From Candidatus Paracaedibacteraceae bacterium (GTDB lineage Bacteria > Pseudomonadota > Alphaproteobacteria > UBA6184), in NCBI GenBank assembly GCA_024236035.1, contig JACKLG010000002.1, positions 62,001-126,000 on the forward strand: DNA of 64,000 bases. Direction: 5' to 3'. Positions 1 to 10,600 of this stretch are shown here, one piece after another; the first letter of the stretch is position 1; every line of letters begins with the position of its first letter. Under the pieces are notes generated by a model, which had not been told where the DNA came from, did not search any database, and saw only the letters and a program-made list of their open reading frames with translations. A program made the translations under genes and the position numbers.

Positions 1-263
1 GATTTATTCGCAAAGCTGATTTGTCCCGTGATCGTGCAGAGCAACGTACGGATCGTTTTGCAGAGGGTGAAAAAGTAGATGCAATTATTTTGAATGTGGA
101 TAAAAACTCACGCAAAATCATTTTGTCTATTAAAGCTAGAGAAGTTGAAGAAGAAAAGAAAGCGATCGCTGAATATGGCGGCACTGGTTCTGGGGCAAGC
201 CTTGGAGACATCTTAGGTGCTGCAATTCGTGAAGCTGATTTAGACATAAAAGGTAAAAAATAA
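1..263 (+). CDS. rpsA: 30S ribosomal protein S1, C-terminal part
   Basis: This is the 3' end of a gene that begins before the window; the reading frame enters at base 3. The visible residues (FIRKADLSRDR near the start, then a lysine-rich VDAIILNVDKNSRKIILSIKA stretch) match the last S1 RNA-binding repeat of bacterial ribosomal protein S1, which binds mRNA on the small subunit during initiation. The tail ends in a Gly/Ala-rich segment and IKGKK, as in alphaproteobacterial S1. A G-rich hairpin follows directly. Identification is by motif and is confident; only the 5' truncation limits it. Confidence 0.9.
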   Translation, partial: FIRKADLSRDRAEQRTDRFAEGEKVDAIILNVDKNSRKIILSIKAREVEEEKKAIAEYGGTGSGASLGDILGAAIREADLDIKGKK

Positions 264-265
264 TT

Positions 266-292
266 GAAAAGGGGGGGCTTACCTTCCTTTTC
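266..292 (+). terminator. rho-independent-like terminator after rpsA
   Basis: GAAAAGGGGGG pairs with CCTTCCTTTTC over eleven positions (two G-T) around a five-base loop, three bases after the rpsA stop. The following T tract is weak, so termination strength is uncertain. Confidence 0.6.
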
Positions 293-319
293 TAGATTAA
301 TTTAAGTGGAGAGAATGCT

Positions 320-454
320 ATGAAACGTACATTTCAACCCAGCGAATTAGTTCGCAAACGTCGTCACGGTTTTCGTGCACGCATGGCAACAAAAAATGGA
401 CGCTTAGTTTTGGCTCGTCGTCGTGCTAAGGGGCGTCAACGTTTGTGCGCTTAA
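320..454 (+). CDS. rpmH: 50S ribosomal protein L34
   Basis: A 44-codon gene that starts [10 protein letters not shown] and carries the highly basic [11 protein letters not shown] and [10 protein letters not shown] segments diagnostic of ribosomal protein L34, a small protein of the large ribosomal subunit. Length and sequence are standard for the family. A GGAGAG ribosome-binding site lies just upstream of the ATG. The gene stands in the usual rpmH-rnpA-yidD-yidC order, but a hairpin separates it from rnpA by about 200 bases. No DnaA boxes were seen nearby, so there is no sign of the replication origin that adjoins rpmH in many bacteria. Confidence 0.97.
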   Translation: MKRTFQPSELVRKRRHGFRARMATKNGRLVLARRRAKGRQRLCA

Positions 455-483
455 TTAACGCCTAGTTTTGTTATATTAAGTTT

Positions 484-511
484 AAGGCTAATGCTGTGAA
501 GTGTTAGCCTT
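484..511 (+). terminator. hairpin after rpmH
   Basis: AAGGCTAA (484-491) pairs with TTAGCCTT (504-511), followed by TATTTGATTTT. It lies in the 204-base gap between rpmH and rnpA, which otherwise holds only AT-rich sequence with no clear promoter. Confidence 0.6.
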
Positions 512-658
512 TATTTGATTTTCTAATGACGAAAGCTTGGCGAATAATATATTGCTTTCGTGCGTATAAACTTGGTCGTATTAAACAATAAACCCTTGCA
601 TTTTTATATAAAAGACCAAAGCTTTATCTTTGTGGCCTAAACTTTAAAGGTATCTTTG

Positions 659-1063
659 ATGAAAAAGTCCTTATTTTATACTTTAAAAAAACGTAAAGAG
701 TTTTTGGCTGTTTCAAAAGCTGGCCAACGTTTTTATGGGGAACATTTTCTGGTGCAAACATTGCAAAACAAGGAATTATCAGGTATATTCCGAGTTGGAT
801 ATGTGGTAACACGAAAAACAGGTAATGCTGTTAAACGTAATAAAGCAAAACGACGCTTGCGATCTTTAGTATATCAGGAGCAGGATAAATTTGTTTTGCA
901 ATATGATTATGTATTTGTGGCACGCAATTCATTATGGTCTGTAGAATTTGATGTACTTCAAAGAGATTTTATAAATGTTCTTAAAAAAATTTCTCGACCC
1001 CCTCCTATTTTTTCTGAAGCAAATATTGATAGGGATGGTTCGTGTTTATCAGATACTGATTAG
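659..1063 (+). CDS. rnpA: ribonuclease P protein component
   Basis: A 134-residue protein, the usual size for RnpA, the protein cofactor that helps the RNase P RNA remove 5' leaders from pre-tRNAs. It shows the family pattern: an N-terminal LKKRKEF segment, then VGYVVTRKTGNAVKRNKAKR with the basic RNR-like signature (RNKAKRRLR) that contacts RNA. The start is taken as the ATG at 659 rather than the adjacent TTG at 656, with AAAGG about ten bases before it. The 3' end overlaps yidD by 89 bases in another frame, a common arrangement for this pair. Confidence 0.95.
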   Translation: MKKSLFYTLKKRKEFLAVSKAGQRFYGEHFLVQTLQNKELSGIFRVGYVVTRKTGNAVKRNKAKRRLRSLVYQEQDKFVLQYDYVFVARNSLWSVEFDVLQRDFINVLKKISRPPPIFSEANIDRDGSCLSDTD

Positions 1064-1235
1064 CCCTTTTTTAGGGAAGCACTGTCGTTTTTATCCGACA
1101 TGCTCTTATTATGCTTTGCAGTCGTTAGAACACTACGGACCCATAAAAGGTATTGGGATGACTGTTGTGCGGCTTTTAAAATGTAACTCATTGCATCCTG
1201 GGGGTATTGACCAGGTTCCATCTCAAAAGGATTAA
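975..1235 (+). CDS. yidD: membrane protein insertion efficiency factor YidD
   Basis: The core VRVYQILISPFLGKHCRFYP, then the cysteines of YPTCSYYALQ and KCNSLHPGG, is the YidD signature. YidD is a small inner-membrane-associated protein that aids insertion with YidC, whose gene starts four bases after the stop. The N-terminus is uncertain: the ATG at 975 gives 86 residues, about ten more than usual before the RVYQ motif, while the in-frame ATG at 1035 would leave almost no leader. The longer start overlaps rnpA by 89 bases. Confidence 0.88.
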   Translation: MFLKKFLDPLLFFLKQILIGMVRVYQILISPFLGKHCRFYPTCSYYALQSLEHYGPIKGIGMTVVRLLKCNSLHPGGIDQVPSQKD

Positions 1236-1238
1236 AGA

Positions 1239-2927
1239 ATGAACGAACAACGTAATTTTTTTATTATATTTTTTATAGTATTTGCAGCCTTCTGGGGTTA
1301 TGAATATTTTTTTCCTAAGCCCGCGCCAGTGGAGAATATAGCTCCACCTAAAGTGGAAAAAGTTGAAACGCAACTTGCAATTGAAGAAAAGGTTGTAATT
1401 GTCCCTAAGGATGTTGCTTTAAGAGAAGGAAGCCGTATATCAATTGATACGCCATCTTTTTCGGGGTCAATTAATTTAATAGGTGCGCGTTTTGATGACA
1501 TTACTTTAAAAAACTACGAAGAAACCGTAGGTGACAGAAGCCCTAACGTTGATTTATTAAATCCTGAAAACACTGAAAAACCATTTTATGTAGAATTTAC
1601 GTGGGTGCCTGTGCAAGTGGATACCAATCCTGTTATTGCATTTCCTACAGAAAAAACTGAATGGGCATCTAACCACGAAACGTTAAAGCCAAATCAGCCA
1701 ATTAGACTGACATGGACAAACCCCCAAGGCATCGTTTTTGAACGTCATGTAACAGTTGATGAAGATCAAATGTTTACGGTTACAGAAGTTATCAGGAATA
1801 CTAAAAAAGAACAACTTCAGGTATACCCTAAAGGTCGTATAGTTCGTGTAGGTGAAATGGCGACGGCAGATAGTAAAATATTACACGAAGGTGTGGTGGG
1901 GTATTTAGGTGGAAAGCTTCAAGAAGTAAATTATGCTGATATAGAAGATGTTCCTGCATTTGATTTTGCAAGCCAAGGTGGATGGTTAGGTATAACAGAT
2001 AAATATTGGATGGCAGCGCTGGCTGTAACGGATAAGATGCCGATTACTGCAAAGGTTCAGCATTTTAAAACTCCCCGTAAAACATATATGACAGAACTAT
2101 CAGGGGAAAACATAACCATCGCCAGTGGATCTGAAGCTTCCTTTACCTATCAATTTATTACGGGTGCAAAAGTAGTAAACCTATTAGATAACTATGAAAA
2201 ACAATACAATATTTCTAATTTAGATTTAGCTGTGGATTTTGGTTGGTTATACTTTTTAACAAAGCCGATGTACCACTTATTAACTTTCTTAAAAAATGTT
2301 ATTGGTAATTTTGCATTGGCAATTCTTGCGTTGACAGTATTAGTAAAATTAATAATGTTTCCCTTAGTTAGTAAATCCAGCTCATCTATGTCGGGAATGA
2401 AAAAATTACAACCAGAATTAGAAAGAATTAAAGCGTTGTATCCAGATGATGCGGCAAAGCGTAACCAAGCTATTATGGAAGTGTACAAAAAGAATAAAAT
2501 TAATCCTGCAGGTGGATGTTTGCCCTTATTAATTCAAATGCCTGTATTTTTTTCTTTATACAAGGTTTTGTATATTTCAATTGAAATGCGCCATACACCT
2601 TTTTGGGGTTGGGTAAAAGACATGTCCGCACCTGATCCTACAACAGTATTTAACCTTTTTGGTTTGATTCCATGGGACCCACCTTCATTTTTGATGATTG
2701 GTTTGTGGCCTATGATTATGGGCTTTACAATGTGGTTACAACAACGTTTAACCCCTCAGCCTTCTGCTGATCCTAATATGACGAAGATGATGGCATTTTT
2801 ACCTATATTCTTGACATATTTAATGTCATCGTTCCCTGCTGGGTTGGTTATTTATTGGGCGTGGAGCAACGTATTAACGATTGTTCAACAGCTGGTTCTA
2901 AATCGTAAACCTGTGGTAAAAGCTTAA
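1239..2927 (+). CDS. yidC: membrane protein insertase YidC
   Basis: A 562-residue YidC/Oxa1 insertase of the Gram-negative type, which inserts and folds inner-membrane proteins alone or with SecYEG. An N-terminal membrane anchor (about residues 8-25) precedes a large periplasmic domain. The conserved C-terminal insertase domain begins near residue 335 with several membrane segments and the signatures LPLLIQMPVFFSLYKVL and IEMRHTPFWGW, the latter typical of alphaproteobacterial YidC. The basic tail ends in NRKPVVKA. The stop overlaps the engB start by one base, so the two are probably translationally coupled. Confidence 0.96.
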   Translation: MNEQRNFFIIFFIVFAAFWGYEYFFPKPAPVENIAPPKVEKVETQLAIEEKVVIVPKDVALREGSRISIDTPSFSGSINLIGARFDDITLKNYEETVGDRSPNVDLLNPENTEKPFYVEFTWVPVQVDTNPVIAFPTEKTEWASNHETLKPNQPIRLTWTNPQGIVFERHVTVDEDQMFTVTEVIRNTKKEQLQVYPKGRIVRVGEMATADSKILHEGVVGYLGGKLQEVNYADIEDVPAFDFASQGGWLGITDKYWMAALAVTDKMPITAKVQHFKTPRKTYMTELSGENITIASGSEASFTYQFITGAKVVNLLDNYEKQYNISNLDLAVDFGWLYFLTKPMYHLLTFLKNVIGNFALAILALTVLVKLIMFPLVSKSSSSMSGMKKLQPELERIKALYPDDAAKRNQAIMEVYKKNKINPAGGCLPLLIQMPVFFSLYKVLYISIEMRHTPFWGWVKDMSAPDPTTVFNLFGLIPWDPPSFLMIGLWPMIMGFTMWLQQRLTPQPSADPNMTKMMAFLPIFLTYLMSSFPAGLVIYWAWSNVLTIVQQLVLNRKPVVKA

Positions 2928-3568
2928 TGGGTAAATTAAACGCGTTTGAAAAAGAAGCACAAAAGCTGTTTCGTCAGGAATGTGAATTTCGTTTTGGGGT
3001 GGATAATTTAGAACGTCTACCCCCCATGTCTATGCCCGAATTTGGCTTTATTGGCCGTTCTAACGTTGGAAAGTCCAGTTTAATTAATGCGTTGCTTAAT
3101 CGTGGAATTGCACGCACATCCAATACGCCGGGCAGAACTCAGCAGTTAAATTTTTTTGAACTTGCAAATGCTTGCTATATTGTAGATATGCCAGGTTATG
3201 GTTATGCAAAAGTTAGTAAAACAAAAGTAGCTGCTTGGAATGATTTAATGAAAGATTATTTATTAGGTCGTTCAGTTTTAAAGCATGTATTTTTATTGTT
3301 AGATAGTCGTCATGATATAAAACCAAGTGACGATGAAATGATGACAATGCTGGATGATAGTGCTGTACCCTATCAAGTAGTTTTAACCAAGGTGGATAAA
3401 TTAAAACCTACTGAATTGAAACAAAGAATCGAAGATATTCAAAAAGTAATACAGCGTCATGTTGCTGCATATCCAGAAATGATTGTAACAAGTTCGGTTG
3501 ATAAAGAAGGTCTTGTGGATTTACAATGCAGGATTTATTCTTTAATAGCAGAAGAACGAAATGGATAA
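2927..3568 (+). CDS. engB: ribosome biogenesis GTP-binding protein EngB (YsxC/YihA)
   Basis: A 213-residue TRAFAC-class GTPase that assists assembly of the 50S subunit. The G motifs are complete: G1 GRSNVGKS at 43-50, the SNTPGRTQ switch I segment, G3 DMPG at 87-90 and G4 TKVD at 154-157. Length is normal for the family. It starts inside the yidC stop codon and ruvB follows four bases after its own stop, so it sits in a tight transcription unit. Confidence 0.95.
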   Translation: MGKLNAFEKEAQKLFRQECEFRFGVDNLERLPPMSMPEFGFIGRSNVGKSSLINALLNRGIARTSNTPGRTQQLNFFELANACYIVDMPGYGYAKVSKTKVAAWNDLMKDYLLGRSVLKHVFLLLDSRHDIKPSDDEMMTMLDDSAVPYQVVLTKVDKLKPTELKQRIEDIQKVIQRHVAAYPEMIVTSSVDKEGLVDLQCRIYSLIAEERNG

Positions 3569-3572
3569 ATAG

Positions 3573-4595
3573 ATGGACCGCCCAATTTCAACCGAAGAAT
3601 TAGAAGATGATAAATTTGATGCTTCTTTAAGGCCTCAAATATTAAATGATTTTATTGGGCAGAAACATTTAAAAGATAATCTTTCTATTTTTATACAAGC
3701 TGCTAAAGGTAGAAAAGAACCATTAGATCATGTTTTATTTACAGGTCCTCCAGGTTTAGGTAAAACCACGCTTTCGCAAATTATTGCTAAAGAACTTGGG
3801 GTTGGGTTTCGTTCAACTTCGGGTCCTGTGATTACAAAAGCAGGGGACCTTGCTGCTATTTTAACTAACCTCCAACCTCACGATGTTTTATTTATTGATG
3901 AAATTCATAGATTAACACCCTCTGTTGAAGAAATTTTATATCCTGCAATGGAAGACTTTAAACTAGATATTCTGATTGGAGAAGGGCCATCTGCCCGTAC
4001 AATTACAATCGATTTACCACCATTTACCCTGGTCGGGGCAACCACCCGTGCAGGTTTAATTACACGTCCTTTAAGGGAGCGTTTTGGTATTCCTTTACAA
4101 TTAAATTTTTATGAAATAGACGAACTAACATCCATAGTTAATCGCATGGCTAACTTAATAAGTTTACCGATACAAGAAAGCGGAGCGGTAGAAGTCGCTA
4201 AGCGTTCCAGAGGCACACCCCGCATAGCAAAACGATTAACAAAGCGCTTGCGTGACTTTATGGATATATATCACCAAGGTTCAGCAGTTGACGCAATGAA
4301 AGCTTCTGTGGGAATGGATCGTCTGGGTGTTGATCAAAATGGCTTAGATGCAATGGATCGAAAATATTTATCCCAAATCGCAGAATTTTATAGTGGTGGG
4401 CCTGTAGGTATAGAAACAATTTCCGCCAGCTTAGCAGAACAGCGAGATGTTGTAGAAGATGTAATAGAACCGTATTTGATGCAACAAGGTTATATTCAAA
4501 GATCTCCTCGTGGTCGGATCTTAAGCGGAAAAGCTTATGAGTTTTTAGGTTTAACGCCTCCAGATATACTTGCTTTAGGAATAAAGCCCCTATAA
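3573..4595 (+). CDS. ruvB: Holliday junction branch migration helicase RuvB
   Basis: A 340-residue AAA+ ATPase that drives branch migration at Holliday junctions with RuvA. It has Walker A GPPGLGKT (58-65), Walker B with DEIH (109-112), the sensor segment GATTRAG, the arginine-finger region RPLRERFGI, and a C-terminal winged helix ending in the family motif GRILS plus LGL. Length and N-terminus (LRPQ...DFIGQ) are normal. ruvA and ruvC are not beside it, unlike the usual ruvCAB order; here it follows engB. Confidence 0.97.
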   Translation: MDRPISTEELEDDKFDASLRPQILNDFIGQKHLKDNLSIFIQAAKGRKEPLDHVLFTGPPGLGKTTLSQIIAKELGVGFRSTSGPVITKAGDLAAILTNLQPHDVLFIDEIHRLTPSVEEILYPAMEDFKLDILIGEGPSARTITIDLPPFTLVGATTRAGLITRPLRERFGIPLQLNFYEIDELTSIVNRMANLISLPIQESGAVEVAKRSRGTPRIAKRLTKRLRDFMDIYHQGSAVDAMKASVGMDRLGVDQNGLDAMDRKYLSQIAEFYSGGPVGIETISASLAEQRDVVEDVIEPYLMQQGYIQRSPRGRILSGKAYEFLGLTPPDILALGIKPL

Positions 4596-4656
4596 AAGGA
4601 GTCTTGCAATCAATAAACAATAAATAAATCTTAATCTTCTATCTGCGCACGCTCCC

Positions 4657-7600
4657 CTACATATTGCAGAGGTCCAGTCGTCTCATCATCTTAACGCCAA
4701 CCCGTCGATTATATTCCTCAGGCGTGATCTCTTCTGTTGTATCTATCACCACACCTGGGGCACTAAACACACACTTCCCACCGGCAATCTTGGCCTCTTT
4801 TCCACCCCGGCCCCCCATGCTGACACTGGACAGGGCAGGCGCACCCGACGCAAAGGAAAACCCTGCACCCGCACTCATCCCACCCTGTTCATGGGTGTCT
4901 GCTTCATGTACCATCACCAACTTCCGTATCCGTCCTGTTCCCAGCCTAGCATGGAACGTTCCCCCATGCATGATAAATTCATCCACCGGATGCTCCATCG
5001 AACCAAACCGTACAAACTGACTCACCATATGGGTGGGCACCCAGCGTTGATACTGATCCGTTGCCCATTCCCCATGGATCGATGCAGTTAAGGCTAAATT
5101 GATCGATGCCCCCGCATTGACCCGTTGAGAGCTCACCGTTTCACATACCGCCCCATAGTGCACCTTTCGGGCCTGAATATCCGTCACCACACTTTCCGTA
5201 TCCGTGCCCGTTAACTGCAATACATCTGCCCGCAGGTTTAACCCCAATAAGGCCTGAATCTCTCCCTTCACAGGGGTTTTCTTCTGCACATACTGATTAT
5301 AGAAACTGACCCCCACACGGACCATGCCTTTGGCCGCATCCAACAGGCCCTCTTTCCACACCTTTTCAAACCCATGTTCAATCACCGCATTGATCATATC
5401 GGCCATTTTAAAGAATTGAAACGCAGCGTTTACCCATGCAACCGCCATGCCCGCCCCTTTCCAGTCATGGTCTGATGCTTCCATTTCAAACAATTGAGAT
5501 AATGCCATTCCCAATTCCGTCACATTTAAACTCAACACAGCTGCAAAAGGTCTTGCCACCGCCATTAACGCGGTCGTTACCCGATCCTTCTCAGCCGTTT
5601 GTGCAGCACCCCCAGCGGTCAGCGACACAGGCCCCGCACGTAACAACGCTTCCTTAAATTGATCGTGTAACCCGCCCAGCAATACATCCACCATAATCGT
5701 GAATAAAGGTCCCATATGTGCTGCCATAATGCGTTCATGATCAGCTTCTGCAGCACCTGCCATTTTCATGGCTGCCGCCTGGCTGCGGGTATCAAATAAC
5801 GCTACAAGGGCTTCACCCAACACGCCAAAATCTAAACTCCACCCACAGGAATGGGTCTCGCTCTCGCTTTCGGCTGCGGTTAAATCTACGCTTCCCCCGG
5901 CAATGATATTCACAAACGCTGCCGCTAATTTCGCCCCGCGTCCGCGAATATCCCCCTGCGCACTTAACGTTAACGTCGATTCGCGCAATGCCAAAATATC
6001 CGGATGCGTTTCAAACAACCTCAAATGCCGTTCGTCAGCCACGCCCAGCAATTTTGCCAGCACCGCTTCCATTACCTCACGATTTTTCAACGCACGTTCC
6101 AATGTCACTAAATTTGGAATCGTCTGTAATCGAGTCTCACGTACGGCCTCTGCCGTTCCATCTTCCCAATGATACGGCACAATAAACGATGATTCACTTC
6201 GGTGCGCCAGTTTAGTTTTTACCGCATCCGCGATAATATCTTTACCCGCCATCACCACCACAGGGCCCCTAAAGGCATGCCCCGAACGCACGGTTAAATG
6301 TGCGCCACTAATATCCACGTCATCCCGCACACTGTTTAAGGTCACCGCTGCATCCGGGTTGTCCACAATAATCCGATCCGTATAATGCGCCTGTTGATAA
6401 TCCGTCGTCTTGGTTCCCAATCCAAATAAACCACAAGCTTCTCGTTTTGTATGCCAAGATGTACTTACCGCCGGAGCCAAATATAAAACTAACGCACATT
6501 GAACCGTTACCTTTTCACCCAACAGCACCGTGCCCGGGTAAATGTGTACCTGACCTTCTTCCGCAATAATAACCGTGTGATGTTTTCCGCCAATCACAGA
6601 TGGTCGCCAGCTGCCATCCGAAAAATAAGGTCCAATTTCAATATTTCCATGCGTGGTTGTAATGTAGACCCCGTTTGTTGCATTCAGCTCACCATATAAT
6701 TCAGTGTTATCCCTGGCCGTTACGTGCAAATCTTTTTCCGCATATACCCGGTTTTTCAGCGAAACAAGCTGCTCTCCGTTAATCCGTACCGTCTCACCAA
6801 ATATCCCCGTCGCCGATGTTTTCAGCCTTTCCCGAGTCCTCGTAGGCAAAAAATATTGATATTGATAATACCGCTCTCCACCTAGCTGAATAGGGGCTAA
6901 TACGGCTGTAATACTATTAAGAGTCTCTGCGACTTCTCGTGCCTCATCGGCAGTAATTTGAAGCGGATACTTTCTGGGATCTTCCCTTAAATCTTCCCTG
7001 CGATCAGTAACAGCCGTTACAAATGCTTCTTCCTCTGCGTCGGCAACAGCTTTTTTAGCAATTCTTTTTTCTAAATATTCCACGGCCATTTCATATGACG
7101 GTGCCAGCGTAATTGCTTTGCGAATATCATATGGTAATGCCTCAATGTCCTTGTGTTGATTAAAATATAGTGCCAAAGCTTGGGATGCTTTTAAAAACGC
7201 CTCTCGTGTGCTGAATATACTATTGTCAAATATAATGGTGGGGGTTTGTGTAACAAAATTACTAAACAGTCTGAACTCCATCACAGGTGACCACGCAAAC
7301 TGTACTTGGCTAGGTGTTTCCATATCATCAATAATACCAAACACAGATGATGTAAACGTAGCAACAGCCTCTTGAGTGATGGGAGCTATATGCAAGCTGC
7401 AGTTTTCAAGCATATGATTGGGGCGGATTAACCCTTGTCTAAGGGTATCAATGTCTCCCTTTACACAAAACGCCACCTTGCTGCGATGAGAGACGGAGGT
7501 TAAATAAGATGTCGAACCTCCAGAACCTGAACCTACTCTAATAGCCAATCGGTTGCTTGGCTGAAGCGATAACTCGCTGAACTTTCCGATGACTAAAGCG

Positions 7601-10600
7601 GTGGATGTCCCACGAACAAATGAAGGTATGCCTGCCCCTGTTACTGGATCTATGCTATACATTCCTCCTAATACAAATGATATGGATTCTAAGGTAAATC
7701 TAACTACGCCCCCAGAACCAGGAAGAGGAGTTTCACGGCTACTTGAAACGCCAGATGTAATTGTAGGGGCCGATATTTCTACGTTGCTTGCGGCTAAAAT
7801 ACCATCATTTACTACATACGCGCTGGGTAAATATCTAATTCCATCATAGGGCTCAGAAGATGGCTCAGAACTTTTAACCTTGGACAGAGGAGATCCATTT
7901 ACATATAAGCCTCCTCTAGCAACCACAGATGTTTTATGCGCGTGTACAGGTTCGTCATAGTCAACCTCGTAACCTCTAAAAATTGTTTTATGCCAACCGC
8001 CCCAAAACAAAAACCCCCATCCAGCTCCACTACCATTCCTTTCTGTGACTCTTGCTCGATCTCCCAAATCAAAATGAACAGCGGCTGTGGAAAAAAACCC
8101 AAGGTGGTCTCCTTTGTCATTTGAAACTTTTGCTGGGTTATACTTTATTTCTCCATCAAAACATGCAAAGTGAGCTGGATAATTTGTAGAACTAAGATTG
8201 GAAGCTCCTTTTATAAAAAATCTTTTCAATAAAGGATGGGCAATAATAACTTTCTCTGGACCTTCGTATAAAGAAAGATTAGGGGAAGACAGGTCAATGC
8301 GTTCTTTAAAGGTTTCATCAGTTACTTTTAATTTTAAAAGTAACTGCAAACCCCTATGTTCTACGTACATACATCGATTTTCAAACGTAGATCCGCTTAC
8401 AATTAAAAGCCCATTTACGTATACTTGTCCACATTTGTTTGTAAATGCTCTTCCCACCGTCAGATCGCCTCCCACTTCAACCTTGGCGGTATCTAGCGCT
8501 GGCCAGATTATAGAAGGGCTTTCCCATTCATTTCTAAATACAGATGTAATACGGGCACTTCCTTCGACAGTTACAACAGATGGCGCAACACCGCTACGCT
8601 TATTAATTAATGTATCTGCTTTTAAATCACCCATTACAAACAAGCGCCCACCGGTTACCTCGATACTCTCTGAAACAGATAAATCTTTTGCCATCACTTT
8701 TCCGTGTGGTTGCACAGTTAATGCTAACGCATGGGAATCTCCTTCCGTGGCTGTTAATCGGTCGCCAATACCAACGTCTACCCTATCGTCAAAATACCAG
8801 CCCCTGCCGGTATCTACATCGGAACATATTTGCTGGGTGTGATACCCTGAAACATGTACACTTAACACCCCCTTCACCTTTAAAGGGTATCCATCATTAA
8901 ACCGAGTTGTAGTAAGCCCACTTAATGTTAAGCTATGGGGAAATTCCATGCTGTGGGTTGATACAAACTCAGAAGTTTCAAACTTTAAATTGCTGTCTCT
9001 TAAAAACTTTGGTAATCCGCTTAAACGAATAGGGAAAGACACACTTACTACAAACTCAGTTTGTGCTTTAACTCTTAATTCGTCTGCCCCATATCCGCGG
9101 TCATATCCATACGTACAAAACTCTGCAAAATAAGATGGATCAGTTGTAGGCGGTAAACTCCATATAACTTTTTTTCCGCTGATTACACCCGATGCCCTGT
9201 CTTTTTTTATGGGGCGCAGCACGCCAACTTCACCATTGGCAGAACTAATTTCAGCACCTGTGTGTGTCTCAAATGCTAATACCCCTTTATTATCAAGGGC
9301 AATATCTCCGCCTGCTTTTATTTTCTGGCGAATTACAATTTCTTTTGCATTTAAAAGGGTGATTTTATGTAAGGCGATTAAATTATATACAGTAATTTTT
9401 TGTGCAGAACTTAATGTAATTTCATGTGCTTCAATTAAAGCCACGTTCATGTCTTGTGTTGTTGCAACAATAACTTCTCCAAGCGTATGGACAAAAAGAT
9501 GCTCAACTCTTTTACAATTTAGGGTTACTTTTGTGCCTCGAATACCTTTCGGCTTAACAATAGTGGTTAAAACCTCAGTGGCATCTCCGACTATTACTAC
9601 TTCTCCTTGTGATGCCAATAAACCGTTTTGAATAATTCGCTTTAACCCTCTCCAAGATATAGGATCAATAATTTTAATTTCGCCATCGTTTTCAACTTCA
9701 TCTACATTGATCCATACAATGTCTTTTTGGGTGGTTACGCGTCCTGTGGATGTAACCTTAAATTTCCCTGTGTGTGTTGAGGGGTAAATAACTAATTTAG
9801 GGGTGGATAAACTTCCGCTTATAATTGCCTGGGGCGTACATAATGCACATTCCGTACGTAAATGGATATTTGCGCCTGCGTTTACCTCAACGCCTTCTCC
9901 CCACACAGATAGCTCCTTGATCTGCCATGAAGTGCCACTTAAAGTAACAGTTTTGCCTGTTATGCTTGCTGTGGGGGCACTAATACCTCCTACACAAACA
10001 TTTCTATCACTCAGACTTATAAGAACTTTGTCTGTTGTGTGGATTTTTCCTTTGGCTCCTGAAAAAGGTATATTCGAAAAATATATTAAACCTTTAACGT
10101 CTAACAACCCATCGTTTGTAAAACAAAGTACTTCAGTTGGTGAGACTAAACTTAAACTGTGCCCAGTGCGTAGGGTGCCTTCTGATCGATTGTATATTCT
10201 AATTTTGGCGGGAGTAAAAGACATAGTGGTAACGATGATGCCATGGTTGTCAAGCATAGGATCTGTGCCTTGCCCGGTAACGTTTAGTGCTTGAGTTTCA
10301 ACACTTCCCCCTGCGGCGATTAAAAAATGACGGACAGTCGCTGAAATTTTTTCCACATGGATTTTTCCATGTACATTTACCATATCAGCAGAAAGTATAA
10401 CTTCGCTTGGATATTTTAATTCAGCATCTTTATGAACAGATACTTGCTGCGTTGCGTTAATGCGTACTATATTCGTTTTAATATCGCCTGATATAAGTAC
10501 GCTTGAACATTCCATAGTAAGGGCTAAAGCTTTAATGTTGCTTACGCTGGTGCTTCTGCTTCTCAAAATTAAGGCACCGTCTACTACAGCTCTTGCCAAA

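Noticed and set aside
455..658. Replication origin near rpmH
   Set aside because: No DnaA boxes, no dnaA or dnaN gene, only a terminator hairpin and AT-rich sequence.
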